From: Siphonodentalium dalli
Taxonomy: Eukaryota; Mollusca; Scaphopoda; Gadilida; Siphonodentaliidae
NCBI GenBank assembly: GCA_032622095.1
Contig: CP136066.1
Coordinates: forward strand, 155,209,152-155,273,151
Reading direction: 5' to 3'
Length of the DNA stretch: 64,000 bases
Shown here: positions 55,415 through 64,000 of the stretch, piece by piece
Layout of the letters: every line of letters starts with the position of its first letter
How positions within the stretch are numbered: position 1 is the stretch's first letter
Notes under the pieces: model-generated
Database searches by the model: none
Seen by the model: only the letters and a program-made list of their open reading frames with translations
What the model was told of the DNA's origin: nothing
Program-made: the position numbers and the translations under genes

Positions 55415-58250
55415 CGATCCATACATAAACATGCCAGAAATGTCCGACCAATTTGCATCCATTACTTATAGTTACACTCAACCGAGTCAACTGGCAGATT
55501 AAAAGAGTGTTTAGCGCCAATTTCCCCAACGTTATTCTCGTAGTTCGTTGCATGTTGCGTTTACACGATATGAAAACAAAAGATCGCATCACCAATTACG
55601 AGGAAGGTGTGATTTCGGGCAATTTTGTCTGAATTTGATGAAATGTGACCACAATTTGCGAAGGTAAGTTGACACAGAACGGGGATGGTGCAAAGTGAAA
55701 ATATTGAAAACTACTAAACAAAACATTATAGTAGCCTATGCCCGTAGGCTATATTTACCTACAACAACTCAGTTCTGAGTAAAATCACACTCAAACGTTC
55801 CACGTATGGTTTTAATCAGAACTGACAACTATTTATTCAAGTCATTTCCGCTTAACAGTATACCATTTGTGCTGAACTGTAAATCGCCCACTCTCGTCGT
55901 CAATGGTCTGACGCTCAAGTATAGCGTCAACTTTCATATAGCGTTACTCAACCCCATCAGTGTCACTACCATCTGTATGGTTGAGTGTGAAACAGAAATA
56001 AGGTAATTTCTATTCGAAATACAAGCACTGAACAATTAGCTATGCTATCAATGAGCGTTATCGTTTCTATCTTGACTACCACTGCATGGTTTTCTATGCC
56101 AGAATATAAATGGATGGAACACATCGGTCCATACATAGGAAGTTCTTATGGTGAGATTTCTACGTTCAGAAGAAGTCTTACAAGTATTTTTCATTTGTCT
56201 TTTGTCCGGTTGTCCGGTGAGCGGAAAATTTAATTTGGATATTTTGACTAATTTCGTCTCAAATCGGACCGCGCATATTCAAATTTGTACACTGGAAGTA
56301 ATGCGCGAATTTAAATAGAAGTGTGATTCAAACCGGCAGTCAAAAACAATATGCAAGACTGAAATTACAGTGGTCACCACATGACCTCAACCTTCCGGCA
56401 GCCGATTGTAGCCAAACATATATATAGGCCCTGCCGTCTGTTCAAGATGACACATTCATACATGTCGAATGCAATAATGACATCCAATTAAACATAATTT
56501 ATGTTATTTCACACAATCATGAAATGGAAAATGACCCCGAATTGACAATGTTTGACAGATCGGTTTAACATTTTCGGGAGCAACGTGTCAGCTAAATCGT
56601 CAACAGTGCTTCGGGGTATACATCAACTTATCAAGTTATATGTACCATCCACATCTCGCACCATTAAGCAAGACAAGCTAAACTCATATAAAACCGCCAT
56701 TAATCGCTCATCATTCAATCACTGAGACGAATAATATTATCCTCACGTTTAGTGATGTCGGGGAGCATAATATTCAGCGAGCTTTATAGGAAAGTTTCGC
56801 AATAAATTTTTTATGGTGTAAGGATGGATATAGAACTCCGGTTGCTAACTGCCTAATTATAATTTAATGATTCGCTCAGTGTGATACCTCATCTTTTATC
56901 GGGGAAATATTTCAAACGGAGTATTATTTTAAAACCCAAAATTAAATTAATTAATAGGATCCTTTCATCATATTCCGAGGGCAAAATAGATCGATATATA
57001 CATCAACTATCTATATCTAATTATCACTTTAAACTATATATATACATCAGAACGAGAGGAGTTTATTAGCCGCGTTAGATATGAGACGATTCCTCTTTTG
57101 TTTTATCGTATTATATATCGGGAAGAAGCTGATTGTCGTTTTAAAACTAATTGGCTCATTCTGTGTAACAGAAAATAACAAATAAAATTCCGTGATAGCA
57201 GAGTAAAGGGAAAATACCCATGACGTGAAACTTCCGGTTTGGCGAGGCGCTAGATTTGACTGTATTTCTCCTAGTGGTATAGTAGTATATATATAAACTT
57301 ATTAATTCCCATAAGGAATATTGCAAAAAAAACAACAATCTTGTGAATAAAATAATTAAGAAAATATTCAACAGAAATAAATTTATGGATTTCCTTGATG
57401 AACTTATGAAACAACATAAAAACAAGACACTTCAACAGACTTATAGAAATAGGGCTTGTATTATAAAACAACCACTGATACGTCAAAGAGACTGTAATAT
57501 TCAACAGTCTTGTAAACACAAAAAGCTTCGAGTAATATAAAACAGAAATAAATATATTGTTTCTTATGTAATTAAGACCTTTAGAGATGTGACAAGTAGT
57601 TCCCTTTTGCTTGGTCAGTGTGTGCATGGAATAAGAGCGAAAAAAATTCTGAAACATTAATGTGACTATCAGTGGCTAGAAAATAACTATCATCAGGGCA
57701 TTCATCGAGTCAATCGGTGAATTATTTGCATACTCAGATGTGTGTTTAACAACTATTTTGTAAAGTCATCTTTACACCCTGCTATGGGTTTACAGCTTCC
57801 TACTGTGTGTGTGAATTTCTACTGTGGGTGTACATTTCTACTGTGGGTATAAATGTCCATACGTAATTTCATGTGTTAAACGTTATACCCATAGTAGAAC
57901 TACTTCGTAAATAGCAAAATAGTTCCTATGCCACATTCTTTTAAAATTGTAAGTTGTCATGATATCAATTAGATATAAGGAAACTTGCCTTCATTTCAAC
58001 TAAATGTAGATTGCTAGTGTTATGTGAACAAGGAAACATATGAAATGTAATTCCAAGTGACTGATAGCTGAGAAACAGGCTGACATCATGACGTGAATGT
58101 ATACATCACTACGCGTGACGTACATCCCCTATAGCGTCGGTGTGTGTCGCTCGGTGTGTATAAACATTTAAATTAAACAGCATGTTAGTTGAATTCGCGG
58201 ACCAAATCACAAGTAATATTTATGGCATAAATAAAATATACGCATAGTAG
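55415..58250. other. Gene-free stretch
   Basis: Open frames around 57,156-57,657 on both strands follow AT-rich simple sequence and show no family. At 57,800-57,850 'tctactgtggg' is repeated three times. No gene is supported. Confidence 0.4.
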
Positions 58251-58252
58251 CG

Positions 58253-58583
58253 CTGATGGGGTCACTCTCACCAACAAAAGTGTTGAAGGGTACACATGGT
58301 TTGAAAATGTTCTGAAGGGTACACAGGGTTTGTGATCGGCACGAACACCATTACTTAAATTGTGTTTATGAAAGTCTGGCGCCCATTAGCAGTTTGTTTT
58401 CAGTACATTTTAAGATTCATTGGAATGTAAACAATTATTCTCTAACAGAAATTATGGCAGATGCGAAACTGAATGTCCTTTAGAACGACATTTCAAACCC
58501 TGTGTAATCTTCAGCACATTTTGAAAATCAATCCTGTGTACCCTTCAGCACTTTTTGTGGTGAGAGTGACCCCTTCAGCCAGA
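58253..58583. mobile_element. MITE with about 80-bp terminal inverted repeats
   Basis: 'gctgatggggtcactctcacc' at the left pairs with 'ggtgagagtgaccccttcagc' at the right; the arms continue through 'gaagggtacacagg' and 'caaaccctgtgta'. A short 'agtag' is present on both outer flanks. Interior 58,340-58,470 is unique. Confidence 0.75.
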
Positions 58584-59108
58584 GTAGCCCACAGTACAAA
58601 ATTATCACCACTCGTGGTATTGTGAATTTAACCACAATTCCACAATTTGGAAGTCTCGGCTACTATGGGTGTATTCTTTATTACTCTTACAACACCTAAA
58701 GTATCAAAGGCTTATATAGTGCCTGCTTGTCATTTAGTACAATAGTAGTTGCTCCGGTAGACTAACACAATGACATATATTGGAAATAGTAAGAAATTAT
58801 GGAACTCTGTGTATCCCGCACAATGCCTGCAGATGTCAGCAATTGATCAAATAATTTTTCCAATTGCAGCATGGCAAACCTCCTCTTGCGTATCTAATTT
58901 AAATTCCAACTGCAGCATGGTAAATCTCCTCTCTGGGTATCTAATTTCAAAATATGTCAACTCTAATTGAATTGGAGCTTAACAACTTATTATATCATGG
59001 ACATATATACAAATGGTCAGCAGTGACCCGGAAGTCAATATTGCTTTCACTGTCCTGAGATATCAGCTTAAGGGTATTACAGCCAAATAGCCAAACACAT
59101 GTTCGGTT

Positions 59109-59364
59109 CCCCGTGTGGGCCCGATGGTAGTAGAATATGCCTACTGCCCCACTGCGAGGTACAAATCCCCTAATGTGGCACCATGTTTACCGTGGGGTGC
59201 ATCCCGTGTGGTGTGGTGTAGCAGTCCTGGAAGTACGAGGGCGATCATATCGCATGAGGCATCGACCTGGGGATACGACTTAGCTCATGGTCCTCTTTGG
59301 TCCTACAACTCTTCAAGAAGGATAGTTGAGTTGACCTGGCTCAATCGGCTAGTCACGCCTCTCA
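59109..59364 (+). repeat. Repeat V, copy split by a large element
   Basis: Matches 33,970-33,736 (minus) from CCCCGTGTGGGCCC to 'cacgcctctca'. The continuation 'cagtgtttcagatt' appears at 61,902-61,915, after the inserted element. The 91-codon open frame across it is not preserved in the other copy. Confidence 0.8.
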
Positions 59365-61900
59365 GGTCCGAATCGGCATCTCTGGTTTAGACTAGGTTTT
59401 ATTCTAGACCAGGTTTAACTCCAGTTTAAACTAGGTTTAAGTAGGGTTTAAACTTGGTTTTACAGTAGTTAAACCAGGTTTATGGGAGTAAAACTGGGTT
59501 TTAGCGTACTTAAACCAAGTTTTGTGATAAACTCAGTTTAAGTTGAAACTAGGTTTTATTAACGTGATAAAGTTATGGTAATATTACTAATTGTTTGTGG
59601 TGAAGTGGCTATATTATCATCAGTATAAGCTTAGGTATATATGATTTATACGTACCATGCGTTGCGCCTCGAACATACACCTTTAAATATACTTTGAAAA
59701 AAATTCAAAGTTAAACCACCCTACCCCAGGTTTGACTAAAACCTAGTTTTTTGGGTTTAATTATTCGGCCGATATTTTTCGCCCAATATTGATGTTGTTT
59801 CTTCGTGAATATGGGAGTGTTTATTTTGAATTGGGGGAGGCGTTTATGCGCGGCCGTTTGTCACTCAATGTAGATGCAGGAGAGTCTTAGTGGAATTCGG
59901 GGAGGCGATATCGGTAATTATGAGATAAATTCTAACAAAATATGTGCCAGTGTGATGGATGATTTCTTGCTATATATGTCTGTTTGCAATTCGCTCGTTC
60001 GGATGTCAATTTGGCGGCTGAGAGCATGGCGGGATCGGACTCATCAGATTGACACGTTAGACATGAACATGACTTTTGAAACTGATTCCTTATTCACAAA
60101 AAGGTCTCTTTCGGTCAATTTGACGCATGGGTTGGTGGCCCGCCCAAATACCCATCAGAGGCACCCCAGCCTTCACCCGGGGGAGGGTAGCGGCCACCCT
60201 GAGGGGGTGGAGTATGGACTATTTTGGAGAACTGTAAGGATTTCGGCCAATTTGATAGTATGGGTGGGTGGCTCGCCCCAAATAACCCATAGAAACACCC
60301 CACCCCTCACATCCGGGGGGTACCACCGAGGGGGTGAACGTGGGATATGGACCATTTTCGAGACTGGTAAGGATTTCGGCCAATTGACGGCATGGATGAT
60401 GGATGGCCCGCTCAAATGTCCCATATAAACAGCCCACCCCTGAATGATGGGGGAACCACCCCAGGAGGTGAACATGGGGTATGGACCATTTTCGAGAACG
60501 GTAAGGATTTCGGTCAATTTGACGTCAGCAGTGTGGGTAGCCCGCTCCAACTACCCCCTAGAAACACCCTCACCCGGAGGTATACCACCCCGAGGGGGCG
60601 AAATGGGGTATGGACCATTTTCGAGAACGGTGGGTGGCACATCCCAAATGCCCCCCATAGAAACACCCCACCCCCACCCCGGACCCTATTTTCACCCGCT
60701 CGGGTAGAACCACCCGCGGTAAGGGTGGGGGTGTTTCTATGACTATATTTGAGGGCGGGCCGCCCACCAATGACGTCATATTGGCCGAAATCCTTACCGT
60801 TCTCGATAACGGTCCATACCCCATTCTATGGGGTATTTGGGGCGGGTCACCTACACATGCCGTAATATCGACCAACAGAGGCATGTTTTTGCGAACAATG
60901 AATAAAATGCTCCCCATAGAAACACAAGGCCCCACCCCGGACCCTATTTTCACCCCATCAGGGTGGTACCCTCCAGGGATTAGGGTAGGGTGTCTATATG
61001 GGATATTTGGAGCGGGCCACACACCCCTGTCGTCAAATTGGCCGAAATCCTTACCGTTCTCGAACATGGTTCATATCCCATCTTCACCCCTCGGGTGGTA
61101 ACCCACCCTCCCCGCCCGGATGTGAGGGGTGGGGTGTTTATATGCGTTATTTGAGGTACCCTTCCCCGGGGTGAGGGTTGGGGTGTTTCTATTCGGTATT
61201 TGGGCGTACCCAGTGTCCACATCCTCTGGTGGGACCCCTCCCCCCCCCCGGTGAGGGGTGGGTAGGGTGGTTCTATGGTGTATTTTGATCGTGCCACCCA
61301 CTCCTGCTGCCAAATTAATTAGCCTAAATCCTTACCGTCCATACCACTGTTATCCCGGGGTGAGGGTGATGTTTCTATCGGGTATTATGGGCGAGCCACC
61401 CTTTCATCCCGTCAAATTCGCCGAAATCCTTCCCGTTCTCAAAAATGGTCCATACCCCATTTTCACCCGTCCGGATGGTACCCCCGGGGTGGTGGTGTTT
61501 CTATGGGGTATTTGTGGCGGGGCCCCACCCATGCCCTCAAGAGATATTTTTGAGTTCCAAAAGTCACGTTCGTCCATGATATTAGATAATATCTAACCGT
61601 TATACAACAGACCGTGCATTCGTCGTGATTTCTCAAAGCGCACGGGTTATTCCCCTGATTAGGAGATTATATAGCGACAACAGGTCGCGTGACCGGACAA
61701 TGAATTGACAAGTAGCGATAATAAACAGAAAGACCACGCCTCCTATTCTTAATTGCAATTGGACAAGTGAGGCCCACAGGTAACGCAATCGACCAAATCT
61801 ATGTCGTCCCAGCGGTGGAGAAAAACTTGGTTTTACTACTAAAACCCAGTTTAAACTGATAGTTTAAACTAGGTCTAAACTGGAGATGCCGATTCGGACC
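59365..61900. mobile_element. Large foldback-like element, 2.5 kb
   Basis: Terminal inverted repeats: GGTCCGAATCGGCATCTC at 59,365 and its inverse ending at 61,900, with TCA on both outer sides (59,362-59,364; 61,901-61,903). The next layer is 'gtttaaactaggttta'-like units (59,385-59,560; 61,826-61,885). Inside, units of about 120-130 bp containing 'ggtaaggatttcggccaatttgac', 'cccatagaaacacccca' and 'ggtatggaccattttcgagaa' run forward from about 60,109 to 60,700 (five units) and inverted from about 60,715 to 61,555 (five or six units). The open frames across the arms reflect the units and are not a conserved protein. Confidence 0.85.
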
Positions 61901-61924
61901 TCAGTGTTTCAGATTCAACTTTTG

Positions 61925-62222
61925 TTATACGCACATAATCGACCTATAATATGAAACATACATAATGTAATTATTTTATTCTGAAATAATCAGCTACTGG
62001 ACACTTACCCGTTATTTTGTGTTAAGGCGCGGGTCACAGTTAAAACAGCTGTTAAAGTACGTGCACATGTCGTGAGTTGGCATATTTGTGTCATTGTCCG
62101 CACTTAATCTGATTAGAATCGACTTCATTTTCAGCACATTATCGACTCAAATTGAGGAGATTCTAAAAACAAGTGATATTATAAGCAGATAATGTGCGGA
62201 TTTTGGGGAGGGCAGGCTGGTC
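61925..62222 (+). repeat. Family R1 repeat, copy F
   Basis: 'acgcacataatcgacctata' to 'gattttggggagggcaggctgg', with 'cgtgagttggcatatttgtgtcattgtccgc' in the middle. An internal piece near the central dyad is shortened. Confidence 0.75.
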
Positions 62223-62499
62223 TTTTTGTTCGTCCTGATGATAGTTGAGTTTCGAATCATGTATTGTTCACGCCTGTCTCACTGTGGAGAGGTACCGGGA
62301 GGCTGCTATATGCAGTGACTAAACGGGTCACCGCTTCAGCTATGTACCAGTCTTTGACCCGACCATAATTCGCAGGGTAGTCCACAGCGGCTGCTGGGCC
62401 AGTTGTCGATTTTTTGTTTTCGTATGTGCAACTCAAATGCAAAAAGCTATTGCTAAAAAACAATGATGACTCGCCAAGTTCCAATTAAGCTGTGGTATT

Positions 62500-63441
62500 C
62501 CCTCAGTACTTGGTTCTTGGCATTGATCCAAATGTGACAAGACCTTCTATCTTTGTAATTAATAAAACAATCAGGGGCTCTCTCTTGGTTGAATGTTCAA
62601 ATAAAGTTCAATCTGATGCTCTGCTGTAGTTAGCAACTATTGCATAGACACCAGTCTTGGTTATCCGCACAATACATTGAATAAATAGTAGCAGAGCTGT
62701 GTTGAGGCCCCGCGATATAGCTGATTCTTCGGAATCAGAAGTTGGGTATATGAAGATGGATTTAAGCACGTGTGTTCCAAACCCATTGCGATGTTTTAAA
62801 TGTCATTGGTATGGCCATGGCCAGGAACATTGTAAAAGTAAAGAAACCATATGTGCACGATGTTCTATTTCTGGTCATGATCTTTAAAAAAATTCAAACT
62901 GGCAAGGTTAGGTTCACATGCTGCTATGGGTCGTTCCTGTCCCATTTGGGACTATACATTCAAGATTCAACGATGTAAAGCCGAGAAGCATCTGTCGTAT
63001 ACAGATGCCAAGAAAATAGTTGGTCATTGACCATCCATTCCACATGTCACAGACTCAGTAATTCAGCAATTGTGTCTACAAAAGTGTGTTGATGCCAGCA
63101 ATCATACACAGAATCAAACCAAACTCGTCAGTATATCACTAGCAACACATGTTGATGCGACTGATATGATTCCTGTTTCAAAACCCGAAGCGCATCTTAT
63201 GGCTACAGCTTCTGCCGTTGAGACAATTCTTCCGAAACGATCTATGCAAGTTCATATTAGTGTTCCAGCAAAACATCGCCTGTTGCTTCGAAATAATGAT
63301 CGCCTAAGTCACTCAAACGTTTCGACTATCAGAGAGAGGTACATTGTTCAGCTTTCCAAATTTGACCACATGATTGATGAGAAACGGTTAACTCTCAAAA
63401 ACAAGAAACAGTATTATGGATCGAGGCTGTCGTTTGGGTGA
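62500..63441 (+). pseudogene. LINE ORF1 (gag-like) with two zinc knuckles, broken
   Basis: 62,515-62,625 reads VVFPQYLVLG...SIFVINKTIRGSLLVECSNK, the form of the N-terminal RNA-binding region of Jockey/CR1-type ORF1. The frame 62,699-62,887 continues with PNPLRCFKCHWYGHGQEHC and CARCSISGH, two adjacent zinc knuckles (C-x2-C-x4-H-x4-C). A frameshift with an early stop follows at 62,884; beyond it GSHAAMGRSCPIW and LSYTDAKKIVGH fit the next part of the same protein, ending at TGA 63,024. 63,070-63,441 is a further Ser/Thr-rich open frame. Segments between RNA-binding region and knuckles are missing. No ORF2 follows. It may belong with one of the LINE relics in this window. Confidence 0.7.
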
Positions 63442-63744
63442 AGGATGATATCCTGACTCACCCACCGACCATTATATTGACGCATTGATAAAGGTTCATG
63501 CGCGATTCATCAAATATTATGGATACCTTTATCACTGTAAATTCTGATTTTAAAAGCCACTTTACATATTTCGATGTGGCTCCTTGGTAATTTCGTGTTA
63601 TTTATTTTCTATGTAATATCTATTCCACTTTTATACGTTTTATAGTATGATTGCACACTATATATAGCTAGTCAGTTCTTGAATTTATATTCCGGACTCC
63701 AAGTGGAAACATTCCCCTTGGTTGCTTTTTTTTGTACATTGCAT

Positions 63745-63830
63745 TGTTTTAATCTAATCCACTGTCTGATTTATGTACAAAGTTGCTTCGCTACGAACTT
63801 TTTTTTATACCTGATTCTGTTCATGTTAGG
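63745..63830 (-). repeat. Uninterrupted copy of the 24,027-24,540 target repeat
   Basis: Read on the minus strand: 'cagaatcaggtata', 'gtagcgaagcaact', 'tgtacataaatcagacagtgg', 'attagatt'. In the copy at 24,027 the same order is split between 'tgtatac' and 'tataaatcag' by the 419-bp element. This is the empty-site counterpart. Confidence 0.8.
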
Positions 63831-64000
63831 TTCGTGCAATATATAGCTTTCAAGGGAAGATGATATCTCACTGGATATGTGTAAAAATCATTTGTAATAA
63901 TATAATCACACACTGACTTGGAAACTCTAATGCATGTGTGTGGTAGACAAATATTTTTTTTCAATTAAAACATAGCTACTAAAACTGATTTAACGATACG

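Noticed and set aside
57156-57657. Hydrophobic 89- and 128-codon minus-strand frames resembling membrane proteins
   Set aside because: The sequence is AT-rich simple DNA read in two overlapping frames, with no splice context or family match.
59874-61596. Several open frames of 80-184 codons in the 60-61.5 kb region
   Set aside because: They follow the 125-bp inverted units; frames occur on both strands with no conserved domain.

Overview
This window reads as nuclear DNA of an invertebrate animal. It is AT-rich, coding pieces are short and bounded by GT/AG splice signals, there are no bacterial-style operons, and most of the sequence is transposable-element debris. Several repeat styles (elements ending in GGAC runs, elements with a terminal AGCT-containing hairpin, and 'aagtcgaaaa...cataactc' tandem repeats) resemble those common in molluscs and other lophotrochozoans. 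That assignment is an impression, not a proof.

Host-gene candidates are few. The best is a four-exon plus-strand gene (41,254-45,616) for a coiled-coil protein of about 251 residues with compatible splice phases and a DSGxxS motif at its C-terminus. A minus-strand gene has three phase-compatible exons (16,309 down to 14,609). Two related exons on opposite strands (12,366-12,639 plus; 22,492-22,761 minus) share a cysteine/glycine signature and an identical phase-1 splice donor; a short piece of the first locus recurs at 55,318. An exon at 28,122-28,372 resembles the first exon of P2X7-tail-like proteins but carries an in-frame TGA.

Mobile-element genes, all broken: a hAT/ZMYM-like transposase (3,760-4,824, minus) in a decayed element with one recognisable end; a piggyBac (5,283-8,378) with TTAA target duplications; a LINE 3' end (18,368-19,288, minus); a Crypton-type/DUF3504 tyrosine recombinase (24,920-26,505, minus); a nearly full-length LINE ORF2 relic (36,925-39,580, minus) interrupted by a tandem repeat; a second LINE relic (47,240-49,450, plus); and a LINE ORF1 with two zinc knuckles (62,500-63,441, plus).

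The most unusual feature is a set of foldback-like elements, unrelated in sequence but built alike: short tandem units arranged as two inverted arms. The clearest are at 24,071-24,489, 59,365-61,900 and 21,377-21,945; an AT-rich relative lies at 34,329-34,775, and a self-palindromic GCGCTTAAGCGC array at 23,148-23,337. For the first two, a related copy of the target without the insertion lies in the same window (63,745-63,830 and 33,733-33,970), which supports real transposition. The piggyBac sits precisely in the TTAA of a GCGCTTAAGCGC unit. TTAA-ended MITEs, several hairpin MITEs and six copies of a roughly 350-bp repeat fill much of the remainder.
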